Shown: positions 32,584 to 38,845 of the stretch, piece after piece
How the letters are laid out: every line of letters starts with the position of its first letter
How positions within the stretch are numbered: position 1 is the first letter of the stretch
Assembly: GCF_028331445.1 (NCBI RefSeq)
Contig: NZ_JAQMHX010000027.1
Span: forward strand, 1-38,845
Length of the DNA stretch: 38,845 bases
Direction of reading: 5' to 3'
DNA from: Candidatus Phyllobacterium onerii
GTDB taxonomy: Bacteria > Pseudomonadota > Alphaproteobacteria > Rhizobiales > Rhizobiaceae
Position numbers and translations under genes: made by a program
Notes under the pieces: generated by a model
What the model was told of the DNA's origin: nothing
The model's database searches: none
Seen by the model: the letters and a program-made list of their open reading frames with translations, nothing else

Positions 32584-33022
32584 TCATCGCGTCTTGAGGC
32601 GCAGCATACCCTCAGCCAGCGTCCAGAGCGCGCGGTTGAGGGTCACATTCTGGTCGATGCCGTTAATGGCGCGAGTCTGACTGCGGCGAACGCGGCCCTC
32701 GCCGTTGCGCCGCTGCCCGTTCAATCCGCCCCTTATCATATTCTCCTGAATGACATTGTAGGACATCCAGAGGCTTTGCGCGGCGTCCTCGCGACGACGC
32801 GGCTCGATGATCTGCTCGGGGCGGATGGGGCTTTCCTCCCATAGCGGGCGACAAGGCTCGCCTCGGCCAGCACGCGGCGCTCGTCCGCCGACAGGGTGAT
32901 TTCTTTCATGGCCTCACTGGCGTCGATCAGATGCGGGAAATCCTCCGCGACGGTATAAACGCCTTCGACGATGTCATGCTGGATATCTATTGCGCTGCCT
33001 TTAAGTTCTTCAAACACGAAGC
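32584..33022 (-). pseudogene. DUF932-family protein remnant, truncated and frameshifted
   Basis: The left part (32584-32836) reads the C-terminal end of a DUF932 protein typical of rhizobial plasmids: ESPIRPEQIIEPRRREDAAQ, SLWMSYNVIQENMIRGGLNG, then NLNRALW-like VTLNRALWTLAEGMLRLK. The upstream segment (about 32838-33022) reads HDIVEGVYTVAEDFPHLIDA, SEAMKEITLSADERRVLAEA, SLVARYG in a different frame, so one base has been gained or lost near 32837. The N-terminal half of the family is missing: at about 33020 the sequence switches to an unrelated membrane-protein reading. It is best called a pseudogene. DUF932 function is not established. Confidence 0.75.
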
Positions 33023-33394
33023 TCGGGCCAATAACGCTTCCCAACATGCCCCGAGGTACAGAAGTGCGTAAATGGCGCCGAGCCGAAGCAGATGGCGGTC
33101 GATAAGCAGTTCCGACTCGTTTGTATTTCGTGCATCGCGAAGGGAGAGCGGTTCTCGCCGGACGAGACACATGCAGCATACAGATATCGCAAAAGCCGCA
33201 GCTATTGCTGCGAGCGTAAACGTCGGGGTGCAGACGTAGAGCAAGACACCAGTGAGCACTGCTGCCAGCAAACTTACTGATTGTGTCAAGAAACTCGCCA
33301 TGCAGTTTGCTGTCGACAGGGGAAAACCAGCGCCAACGGATGGTACCATTGACTGAGACGCCGTAAGTGCAACGCAAACGCCGGGCTGTCTCAT
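32987..33394 (-). CDS. Hypothetical membrane protein, possibly a transporter fragment
   Basis: This is a 135-residue reading with a good ribosome site (AAGGGA, five bases before ATG 33394). It has a long hydrophobic stretch at about 40-78 (VSLLAAVLTGVLLYVCTPTF, then TLAAIAAAFAISVCCMCLV) and a second at about 104-122 (LRLGAIYALLYLGACWEALL). The pattern of two helices, a basic loop (RREPLSLRDARN) and another helix looks like part of a multi-pass transporter such as an MFS protein, but I cannot confirm a family. Its end runs into the DUF932 remnant, which suggests a junction between unrelated pieces at about 33020. It may be a fragment and not a working gene. Confidence 0.4.
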   Translation of the reverse strand: MRQPGVCVALTASQSMVPSVGAGFPLSTANCMASFLTQSVSLLAAVLTGVLLYVCTPTFTLAAIAAAFAISVCCMCLVRREPLSLRDARNTNESELLIDRHLLRLGAIYALLYLGACWEALLARASCLKNLKAAQ

Positions 33395-33447
33395 AATTTC
33401 CCTTTGCTTCCACTTTGCGCAAAGGAACGGCCGCTCCCCAAAAGGTC

Positions 33448-33609
33448 TTAGTTGAACCAGCCAACGACTGCTGCCCAGGCCATTGTCAGCCCACGGTCGA
33501 ACAATGCGATCCCCATGACAACGACAAACACGATGCCGAATGCCGTCGCCAATCCCTCGTTGCTTTTGGTATCCTCCTCAACGACGATGATCCGCCTCTC
33601 GTCACGCAT
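33448..33609 (-). CDS. 53-residue single-pass membrane peptide downstream of the relaxase
   Basis: This short reading starts at ATG 33609 and encodes MRDERRIIVVEEDTKSNEGL, then ATAFGIVFVVVMGIALFDRG and LTMAWAAVVGWFN. It has a charged N-terminal 18 residues and one or two hydrophobic helices (21-37, 41-52). AGAGGG lies eight bases before the start, and the gene begins 15 bases after the relaxase stop on the same strand, so it is placed as the third gene of the mobilization operon. I do not recognise a family. Regular hydrophobicity, ribosome site and position argue that it is real. Confidence 0.6.
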   Translation of the reverse strand: MRDERRIIVVEEDTKSNEGLATAFGIVFVVVMGIALFDRGLTMAWAAVVGWFN

Positions 33610-33624
33610 GGCATTGCCCTCTTG

Positions 33625-35931
33625 TTACCGGTCTCGATCATCGTGATCGCCCGCTCTTTGTTCAGCAGCTTCCCGTTGCAGTTCTTCCAGGCGCGGCACA
33701 TGCTTGGCGGGGTCGCTCTTTGTTTTATCGCCACTGGAACCTGCCATCTGCCCGGTACTCTGACCGTCTGCATCGCGGTTTTGGTCGTCACCTACCCGCG
33801 TTAACGCCGCCTTGGGAGCGCTCCCGACCGACAATCCGGTCACTTCGTTTGCCTCAGAGCCCGACGGGGATCGCTCACGCTCAGCCTTCAGCCGCTCACG
33901 TCCCACGGCCCGGAGCGCGTTTTTGAGGTTCTCATCGATTTCTGCAACTTCCCTGATCAGGGAATTTCCGCCTGCGCCAAGCTCAGCGGTCTTGATCAGT
34001 TGATTTTCGAGTTCCTGTTTCATCGCCCTGACATTGCCCGGATCCTGGTTGTCCGCCTCAGCTCGGCTGATGGCTCCCCGGGATTGCTCGATCTCAACCA
34101 GGTGTCTGTTCGCCGCCTCGGCGGCCGCAAACCCATGTCGCTCGACAGCATTATTCCATCGCAGCTTCTCGTCTTCCCGCTCATTGACCCTTGAGCTGCG
34201 AGCCAGCGCGTCGCCAGCATTGCGACCGCGCTCTTCCAGCATGTCGACAAGTTCGCGGCGCACATTGACGTGTTCCCTCGCCGCCTTGGCAATTTCCTCA
34301 AACCCATCCTGTTCATGCGGTGGCAAAGAGCGCGCCGCGTGGAAGAGTGCAGTCTCCACGCGTCTTTCGTAGGCTTCGAATTCAGGCCGGGTCATGGGGC
34401 CAGAATTTGACGGCTGGCCTTGCCAGACCGCCTTTCTTTCGGCGCGCGCGGGGTGGGCTTCAAACCGGATTACCTGAGTCCCGGCAAAGTCTTTCTGCGT
34501 AGGCAATAGCGCGGAACTACCGATAGAATGCCACTCCTGTTGCGCCGTTCGGGCATAGGCCTTGCTGCTAGGCGTGCGCGGGAAGCTATCCTTATCCGAG
34601 CGTTTTGTGTCGTATCGGCGTTGTGCGGAGGCGCTTGTACCTTCGTGTTGCGTACGACCGATCATGTTCATCGGCCGGACCTGGTTTTTCGAGTAAGCAG
34701 GGGGGCTCGCACGATCACGGCGATCGGTCATCTCCATGTTGATGCCGTGCGCGCGCGCCCTTTCGGCCATTGTCAGCCGCCACTCCCGAAAGGCCGGGAT
34801 TGTCGTCTCGATCCTGTCACCAGCGTCCGATCGCATGGCGATGATGGCGTGGACGTGAACGTGCGGCCGCTTGCCGCCTGTTTCCTCCGTCTTCGGGTCA
34901 CTTGCAGCATCGTGAAGTGAGAACACATAACGGTGCCCGGCAAACTGCGTCCCCAGGAAATCCCGCGCTGCTTCCCGAAAGGCCGACGCATCGGTTCCGG
35001 CGCGCGCCGACAGGACAAGATGCATGACATCGCGCGGTTTGCGGCTATGAAGCTGGCCGCGCCATTCAAGTTGAACAAGGTCTCCGGCCTGCTTGGCATC
35101 TGCGATCGACCGTCCCTGCTCGTCCTGAACCTCGCCCTTATGCGCAGCCACCAGCGATCGCACGTGGCTGGTGCCGTAGTCCGTGCCGTTGCCGTAGCCG
35201 GTAAATCGAAAGACCGCGTCCGCCCCAGCGCTCTCCATGCGCGCCTGCACGATCGCTGCAGCCTTGTCGTCGGCCGTCAATCGCTCACCACCGGAGTTTC
35301 TCAGTACCGTCACGCCATCGATGTCGTAGCCGCTCCCATCAGCCCGTGCGGTCACCGTGAACACAAAGGCGCGGTCACCCAGGCCGCGCTTCACAATCTC
35401 CCGGGCTCGGCCAAAGAGGTCGTCGTCAGCGCGCCATCCGCCCTCGGCGACGGCGATCTTGAACAGGCCAATATCCCGGCTCTCAGCCCGGTTCTTCATC
35501 AGGTGATCCCACTCGCTTCCCACAGCAGACAGTTGATCGCGTCCGCGCAGCTGATCGCCACACTCGTTTTCGGCCACCACTTCGCCATTGCGCGAAACAT
35601 AGTTGATCATCGCTCCCAGCCGCGCGCTGCCGCCGAACGAAGCCAATTTCACGACGGCCGGCTGGCCACCAGCCGCAAGGCCTTCAAAGCGCGCGCGCAT
35701 CGGCCTTTCGAGAAAGGGACCGGCGCGACCTGTTCCAGGTCGCCAGGAGCCGCCCGCTCGCAACCGGCTGCCGGGCTTCGCTCCGACGGGACCTGCCCTC
35801 ACCGCGATACTTGCTCGGCGGCGGCGCTCCTCGTCATCATCCGGCTTTCTTCGCCCGAGCGAGCGGTCATGGAGCAAGGCCGCCCGTCGCTGTTCCCATT
35901 CAGCGGTGAAAGCTCCGAGAAAGAACTCCAC
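33625..35931 (-). CDS. Relaxase / mobilization nuclease (VirD2/TraI-like)
   Basis: The product is 768 residues with an N-terminal relaxase domain and a long charged tail. Motif I is probably INYVSRNGE (Tyr111, candidate nicking tyrosine) and motif III is PHVHVHAII (His357, 359, 361, metal ligands), preceded by YVFSLHD. The tail (about 560-700) is rich in Glu, Arg and Ala and probably coiled-coil. It nicks oriT and stays bound to the 5' end during conjugative transfer. Translation probably starts at GTG 35931, overlapping the TAG of the accessory gene by one base; the family core begins nearer residue 78 (MRARFEG), so an internal start is possible. No coupling protein or type IV secretion genes follow, so transfer would need a helper. 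Confidence 0.88.
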   Translation of the reverse strand: MEFFLGAFTAEWEQRRAALLHDRSLGRRKPDDDEERRRRASIAVRAGPVGAKPGSRLRAGGSWRPGTGRAGPFLERPMRARFEGLAAGGQPAVVKLASFGGSARLGAMINYVSRNGEVVAENECGDQLRGRDQLSAVGSEWDHLMKNRAESRDIGLFKIAVAEGGWRADDDLFGRAREIVKRGLGDRAFVFTVTARADGSGYDIDGVTVLRNSGGERLTADDKAAAIVQARMESAGADAVFRFTGYGNGTDYGTSHVRSLVAAHKGEVQDEQGRSIADAKQAGDLVQLEWRGQLHSRKPRDVMHLVLSARAGTDASAFREAARDFLGTQFAGHRYVFSLHDAASDPKTEETGGKRPHVHVHAIIAMRSDAGDRIETTIPAFREWRLTMAERARAHGINMEMTDRRDRASPPAYSKNQVRPMNMIGRTQHEGTSASAQRRYDTKRSDKDSFPRTPSSKAYARTAQQEWHSIGSSALLPTQKDFAGTQVIRFEAHPARAERKAVWQGQPSNSGPMTRPEFEAYERRVETALFHAARSLPPHEQDGFEEIAKAAREHVNVRRELVDMLEERGRNAGDALARSSRVNEREDEKLRWNNAVERHGFAAAEAANRHLVEIEQSRGAISRAEADNQDPGNVRAMKQELENQLIKTAELGAGGNSLIREVAEIDENLKNALRAVGRERLKAERERSPSGSEANEVTGLSVGSAPKAALTRVGDDQNRDADGQSTGQMAGSSGDKTKSDPAKHVPRLEELQREAAEQRAGDHDDRDR

Positions 35932-36338
35932 TACGCCTTCCCTTTCCGCATCCTGGCGCCACGATCGGCAAAGAAGCTGATCTCATACAACAGCGCCGCA
36001 ATCGCCCGCTGAACACCATCGATCACCGCGCGCTCTTCATCCGTGCGTGGCTTTCTTCGGTTTGCGGCACGGGCGAGCTGGTTGAGATTGACGCCAACTG
36101 CCCTCAGATCGGCGAGAAGCGCGCTGACAATGACGCGATCCTCCTCCGTGAAAAAGGGGCGAACCCCGGCACCCTCAAGGATGAGCGACCGCATGAAGGC
36201 GGAGACTGTCAGCTCCGCAGCCTGCGCGGCGTCCTCGATCTTTACCATTTCCATGGCGCTAAACCGGGCGTGGACGACCTTGGTCTTTGGCTCTCCCCTC
36301 GGGACTTTGCCGCTCTTATCCAATGCGGACCCGCTCAT
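35931..36338 (-). CDS. Relaxosome accessory protein (MobC/TraJ-like)
   Basis: The product is 135 residues. The N-terminal part (KTKVVHARFSAMEMVKIEDA, then AAELTVSAFMRSLILEG) looks like a ribbon-helix-helix DNA-binding domain, and the later GVNLNQLARAANRR is the typical MobC segment. It should bind oriT next to the nic site and help the relaxase melt and nick DNA. ATG 36338 is preferred over 36362 because AAGGAAGG lies directly upstream. The gene begins 32 bases from the candidate oriT and its stop overlaps the relaxase start (TAGTG), so the two proteins are made together. Confidence 0.85.
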   Translation of the reverse strand: MSGSALDKSGKVPRGEPKTKVVHARFSAMEMVKIEDAAQAAELTVSAFMRSLILEGAGVRPFFTEEDRVIVSALLADLRAVGVNLNQLARAANRRKPRTDEERAVIDGVQRAIAALLYEISFFADRGARMRKGKA

Positions 36339-36369
36339 CTGACCTTCCTTAAATCCCGCCACAGGCCTA

Positions 36370-36430
36370 ATCGACGGCTCGTCCGTCGATCGTCAGCAAA
36401 TTTGTATCACAAATTTGCGTATCCTGCCAA
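36370..36430. other. Candidate origin of transfer (oriT) with IncP/T-DNA-border-like nic core
   Basis: Three elements line up immediately upstream of the mobC-like gene. ATCGACGG (36370-36377) and CCGTCGAT (36383-36390) form an 8-bp inverted repeat. GCAAATTTG (36396-36404) and CAAATTTGC (36410-36418) form a perfect 9-bp repeat. Eight bases on is TATCCTG|CCA (36420-36429). The last matches the IncP-alpha nic core ATCCTG|C, and its complement TGGCAGGATA matches the T-DNA border core. Predicted nicking is between 36426 and 36427 on the plus strand. An inverted repeat just before nic is the arrangement known from RP4, where TraJ binds it. Confidence 0.82.
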
Positions 36431-36825
36431 AGTACAGTACCGATTCGGTAACAATTTTCCAAGCCATCGCCTTAGGTTCATCGCTGCGACTTGCTAATCG
36501 AGACCTTCCATCCTGTCCGGTCTGACCGAAGTGGATTGCGCAAGCAGCACCTTACGCCAAATGCCTTACCGCTAGACAAACTCGCGCTAAGCAATTGCTT
36601 TGTCTTTATATGTAGAGTGAAAATACATCCACTCTGTATGTGAACTCCATGCATTTGACCCGTGTATTTGTGCGGTGTGGAATATATTCCACACTGTATT
36701 CCGCGAATGAAGGCCGAAAGCGCTCACCCCCTAAGTAGGAACATAATATATTCGGTTTTGACTTGCGCCGATCGGTCATTTCGATGCATGATCGGTTTAT
36801 CGTCAGCACGAATATGGAGGCGACC
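36431..36825. promoter_or_regulatory. AT-rich regulatory region upstream of truncated parA, with operator-like palindromes
   Basis: There is no gene in these 395 bases, but there are several symmetric motifs: TACCGA-T-TCGGTA (36438-36450), AGAGTG...CACTCT (36614-36619/36630-36635) and a perfect 20-base palindrome, GTGTGGAATATATTCCACAC (36675-36694). CCACTCTGTAT (36629-36639) and CCACACTGTAT (36690-36700) are near-identical direct copies. This resembles a multi-site operator or partition centromere in front of a parA gene. Confidence 0.55.
36675..36694. promoter_or_regulatory. Perfect 20-bp palindrome, candidate operator or parS-like site
   Basis: GTGTGGAATATATTCCACAC is identical to its reverse complement over 20 bases. 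It lies about 130 bases before the parA-like start in an AT-rich region. Perfect palindromes this long rarely occur by chance and usually mark dimeric repressor or ParB sites; which one applies here is not known. Confidence 0.6.
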
Positions 36826-36905
36826 ATGGCAAGAACCTACGCGGCGGTGAGCAACAAAGGCGGAGGGGGCAAGATAACGCTTGTCACGCTACTCCATGCA
36901 TCCGA
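36826..36905 (+). pseudogene. ParA-type partition ATPase, 5' fragment only
   Basis: ATG 36826 has GGAGG six bases upstream and begins MARTYAAVSNKGGGGKITLV then TLLHA. This is the start of a ParA/MinD-type ATPase with its deviant Walker A motif (KGGxGK[T]T); here the last part reads GKIT, so the first of the two Thr is replaced by Ile. After about 25 residues the ParA-like reading ends and the sequence becomes the remnant of a group II intron reverse transcriptase. A working ParA has 200 or more residues, so this is a truncated relic of a plasmid partition gene. Confidence 0.7.
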
Positions 36906-36907
36906 CA

Positions 36908-37090
36908 TTCCTAGTCGTCGCCACTGCAAAAATCCGAGCCGAAGCGAATCCGTTTGATCCGATGTGGGACAGGTAATTCGCAAGGCGCTGCCTGCCATCG
37001 GAAATTACGTATCGGCCCGGTGAATCCGCATACTCTACCAATACACAGGAACTGGCGGCTCGGGTCAAACAGGGCTTAGCGGAGGCTTGA
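36908..37090 (+). pseudogene. Group II intron reverse transcriptase/maturase, C-terminal remnant
   Basis: The reading FLVVATAKIRAEANPFDPMW-DR (36908-36973) resembles the segment that precedes the C-terminal DNA-binding/HNH part of bacterial group II intron-encoded proteins (KIRAEANPFDP-W-D-YF). An in-frame TAA at 36974 stands where Tyr is expected. The same frame then stays open through QELAARVKQGLAEA to a TGA at 37088-37090, directly at the start of intron domain V, the usual position for the end of the intron ORF. Most of the enzyme, including the reverse-transcriptase core, is absent and the HNH segment seems deleted. The family call rests on memory plus the adjacent ribozyme structure. 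Confidence 0.6.
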
Positions 37091-37163
37091 GCTGTAGGCG
37101 GGGAAACTCGCACGTACAGTTCTTAGGGAGGAACGACCCGGCAACGGGTCGTTCCTACCCGAC
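37089..37163 (+). ncRNA. Group II intron 3' end: domains V and VI
   Basis: Domain V is exactly 34 bases (37089-37122). GAGCTGTA pairs with TACAGTTC, the catalytic AGC triad is at 37090-37092, and the upper stem GCGGG/CTCGC is capped by a GAAA tetraloop (37103-37106). Domain VI follows: GGG (37126-37128) pairs with CCC (37158-37160), a 12-bp perfect stem (37129-37140 with 37145-37156) is closed by a GCAA loop, and a bulged A at 37157 is the branch point. The bulge lies seven bases from the end of CCCGAC, predicting the 3' splice site after 37163. The intron's 5' domains are missing, so it cannot splice alone. Confidence 0.87.
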
Positions 37164-37183
37164 AGGCAACACCGGAGTGTGAA

Positions 37184-37281
37184 GGCCGCAATCCATCGAC
37201 GGGCGAGAAGATAAAGATCGCAGGGCAAACAAGCACACCTTTATCCCGGCCAAAGCCCTAAAGGATGCGCTGAACAAGTAA
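37184..37281 (+). pseudogene. HU-family DNA-binding protein, C-terminal remnant
   Basis: The reading GRNPSTGEKIKIA (37184-37222) followed, after a one-base frame change near 37225, by KHTFIPAKALKDALNK and a TAA at 37279-37281 reproduces the conserved end of HU proteins (GRNP-TGE-IKI, then F-KALKDAV). The N-terminal two thirds are missing. It lies 21 bases after the predicted intron 3' splice site, so it may be the old 3' flank or a later junction. It is not functional. Confidence 0.6.
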
Positions 37282-37530
37282 GTACTGCCCAGACACGAGA
37301 AGAACCGCGCCGGTACGCACTTTTTTCGAAGCTCGACCCCTGTTTGGCCGGAACGAGATGAGTTGGTGGCCTCCTCGCCATTCCACCTCGGTCAGTTCGA
37401 CATCAATCTGGCCGGGAAGGCTCGTAACCGCATTTAGTCGTGAGCAAGCGCAAACGGGGAGAACTTTGGATCTGCCTTGCTTGTTGCCCCTTCTGAAGAT
37501 CGACGGGACCAAGGAAGCCCAAGCGCGGGA
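37282..37530. other. No recognisable gene
   Basis: Short open stretches occur on both strands (37258-37512 on minus is the longest), but none has a family motif, a convincing ribosome site or a consistent codon pattern. The stretch separates the HU remnant from the terminator of the DUF736 gene. Confidence 0.4.
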
Positions 37531-37531
37531 A

Positions 37532-37554
37532 GCCCCCGCTTGGTAAGCGGGGGC
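37532..37554 (-). terminator. Terminator hairpin of the DUF736 gene
   Basis: GCCCCCGCTT (37532-37541) and AAGCGGGGGC (37545-37554) form a perfect 10-bp GC-rich stem with a 3-base loop, 12 bases beyond the DUF736 stop on the minus strand. In that direction it is followed by TTCCC, so the U-tract is weak, but the stem is very stable. Confidence 0.75.
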
Positions 37555-37566
37555 CCGTCCGGCGGA

Positions 37567-37896
37567 TCAGTCCCTCCAGGGGATGATGGCCATCAGTGTT
37601 TCGTCATCCTGTCCGGAGTAGCGTCCGAGGTTGGCGTTGAGTCTGGCGTGGCCGGTTTTGACGCTCATGGTCAGGTAGGGCTTGCCCGACTGGCTTTCCT
37701 TTTCCCAGATGCCGCCGATTTCGATACGGCGACCGCGTGGCGTCATGCCGTAGATACGGAAGACCGGTGCCTTTTCATTGTCACTTGCGAAGGCCTCGCC
37801 GGTGATCTCGATGTCGAAGGCCAGCGAGGCAATGTTGCCGGTGAGTGTCTTGTTGGCTTCATCGAATTGGATGTAGTTGATCAGGATGTTCGTCAT
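37567..37896 (-). CDS. DUF736 family protein
   Basis: The product is a 109-residue protein of the DUF736 family, small proteins of unknown function that are abundant on alphaproteobacterial plasmids and integrative elements. Visible landmarks are LTGNIASLAFDIEI, APVFRIYGMTPRGRRIEIGG, IWEKESQSGKPYLTMSVKTG and the ending PWRD. It is predicted to be a soluble, mainly beta-strand protein. ATG 37896 has GGAGAT six bases upstream and is strongly preferred over the longer open frame. It is transcribed alone and ends at a strong hairpin. Its presence supports a plasmid origin for this end of the window. Confidence 0.88.
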   Translation of the reverse strand: MTNILINYIQFDEANKTLTGNIASLAFDIEITGEAFASDNEKAPVFRIYGMTPRGRRIEIGGIWEKESQSGKPYLTMSVKTGHARLNANLGRYSGQDDETLMAIIPWRD

Positions 37897-38169
37897 CGCT
37901 TCATCTCCTATGTTTGCGGTGTCGATGGACACGGATAAGGACCGGCAAAAGGCCGGCATGCACCCGAAGGGCTGCAGCAAAGTGGAAGACGGGGCAGACA
38001 AAGCGCAGCGGATGATTTTGCCTTCGCGCGAGGAATGGCCACAGGCCAGGGGAAAATCATATGTCGGCCCCGTTGCATGTCGGACAGCCGGACCTAGTGT
38101 CCAATCGATCGACACCCACAACGACAAAGGGATTGTTCAGCGAGATGACGAACACTGGTCAACGTCTCA
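37897..38169. other. Upstream region of DUF736 gene, no gene seen
   Basis: This is the promoter-side region of the DUF736 gene. No protein of recognisable family is seen. A 12-base direct repeat, TCGATCGACACC, occurs at 38105-38116 and again at 38174-38185, spacing 69 bases; two copies alone are not enough to call iterons. Confidence 0.35.
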
Positions 38170-38364
38170 TCATTCGATCGACACCACGAAACCATGCGTA
38201 AGACATGCCATGCCGGCAATCGATAGCGTGATCCAGACTGAAGGCCAGAAACGGCTATTGAAAAGCTGCCCTGCCCTATCAGCCCACTGGCGTGGCGCTT
38301 CGGGCATGCCTCGCATTGCGGCCTGTTCTGAAAGGGTAGCCGTTAGGTAGCCATACACCGACAT
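38170..38364 (-). CDS. Hypothetical small protein with one membrane helix
   Basis: This is a 64-residue reading from ATG 38364 (MSVYGYLTATLSEQAAMRG...), or 69 residues from 38379. A single hydrophobic helix lies near the end (FWPSVWITLSIAGMACLTHG). The ribosome site is poor and no family is recognised. A membrane-helix ending is common in small plasmid-borne proteins, but this could equally be a chance frame. Confidence 0.3.
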   Translation of the reverse strand: MSVYGYLTATLSEQAAMRGMPEAPRQWADRAGQLFNSRFWPSVWITLSIAGMACLTHGFVVSIE

Positions 38365-38529
38365 CGAGTGCGTCAACATTCCGAATCCACATCACAATCC
38401 TTGGCGAGCGCTGCACCGGCGAAAATGGCAACTGCTGAATAGCTATTTCCAGCAAGGACAGCTCAAAGGCAGGCTAAACCATTGGCGGGGGCTCTCGCGC
38501 GTGCGTGGCAGGGAACAGTGGGGCCGACA

Positions 38530-38583
38530 CTGGCTACTAGCCAGCAAAGGCCATGAAAGCGCTTCGATAGCGCAATCATGGCC
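38530..38583. repeat. Two adjacent strong inverted repeats
   Basis: CTGGCTA-C-TAGCCAG (38530-38544) is a perfect palindrome with a one-base centre. Five bases on, GGCCATGA (38549-38556) pairs with TCATGGCC (38576-38583), enclosing an AA/AA internal loop, a GCGCT/AGCGC stem and a TCGAT loop. The regular structure suggests an RNA hairpin or replication/recombination site; function unknown. Confidence 0.5.
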
Positions 38584-38750
38584 CCGCGCTGAGGATCCGG
38601 CTTTTGGGTTCGAGTGAAATGTCGAATGCATTGCCCGCAAACGGAGACCAGCCTTGAGCTGGTGAACGTTGTACCTGGCCGGGGCTCGATGCCACCGCCA
38701 GGACTCCTTAACGGGGTTGGTGGTCTTCTCGTGTTTGTCGGGATTGGGGT

Positions 38751-38845
<95 letters not shown>

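Noticed and set aside
34933..36012. Plus-strand open frame of 359 codons opposite the relaxase
   Set aside because: It is the mirror of a GC-rich gene with relaxase motifs; no ribosome site or family signature.
37258..37512. Minus-strand 84-residue open frame
   Set aside because: No motif, poor start context, and it overlaps the HU remnant end.
38105..38185. Two copies of TCGATCGACACC as possible replication iterons
   Set aside because: Only two copies and no replication protein gene nearby; not enough for an origin call.
38443..38640. Minus-strand 65-residue open frame
   Set aside because: It is read from the double hairpin region; composition is random-like and no ribosome site is present.

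Overview
The window looks like a contig from an alphaproteobacterium of the order Hyphomicrobiales (Rhizobiales), probably near Brucella/Ochrobactrum, Phyllobacterium or Rhizobium. The reasons are a dense set of ABC importers with typically rhizobial protein sequences, a RirA-type iron box (TGA-N9-TCA) before exbB-exbD-tonB, and DUF736 and DUF932 genes of the sort carried on rhizobial plasmids. Genus is inferred from memory of protein families, not from a search. Real sequence appears to run from about 111 to 38,750. Both ends carry long homopolymers that read as poly-G going outward, so the ends look like assembly or sequencing artefacts.

Left part (124-10,405). A leftward Ugp-type glycerol-3-phosphate importer operon (ugpB-ugpA-ugpE-ugpC) ends in a TIM-barrel sugar-phosphate isomerase instead of the more usual ugpQ. 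A glutathione S-transferase-like gene and a periplasmic gamma-glutamyltransferase (ggt) read rightward. They converge on a leftward aminotransferase and a GcvA-like LysR regulator.

Middle part (10,617-27,099). A tightly packed rightward block holds an agmatinase-family ureohydrolase, a polar amino-acid importer (binding protein plus two permeases, no own ATPase), a complete polyamine-type importer, a DavA-like amidase and a DadA-like FAD oxidase. The likely theme is uptake and stepwise breakdown of a guanidino compound or polyamine. A LysR gene separates this block from a second rightward operon: a branched-chain amino-acid-type importer (binding protein, two ATPases, two permeases) ending in a GMC-family oxidoreductase.

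Iron block and decay zone (27,103-32,056). tonB, exbD and exbB read leftward from a promoter with a RirA-like box. Next comes about 1 kb of decayed DNA with a fossil fusion of an amino-acid ABC ATPase start to a binding-protein end. An overlapping AraC-XRE regulator pair follows.

Right part (32,208-38,750). This is plasmid-like: a small HTH regulator with a palindromic operator candidate, a DUF932 remnant, a 53-residue membrane peptide, a relaxase, a TraJ/MobC-like accessory protein, an oriT with an IncP/T-DNA-border-like nic core, a truncated parA, a group II intron 3' end with clear domains V and VI, an HU remnant and a DUF736 gene. No replication gene and no type IV secretion genes are visible. 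It is best read as a mobilizable plasmid or integrated element, partly eroded.
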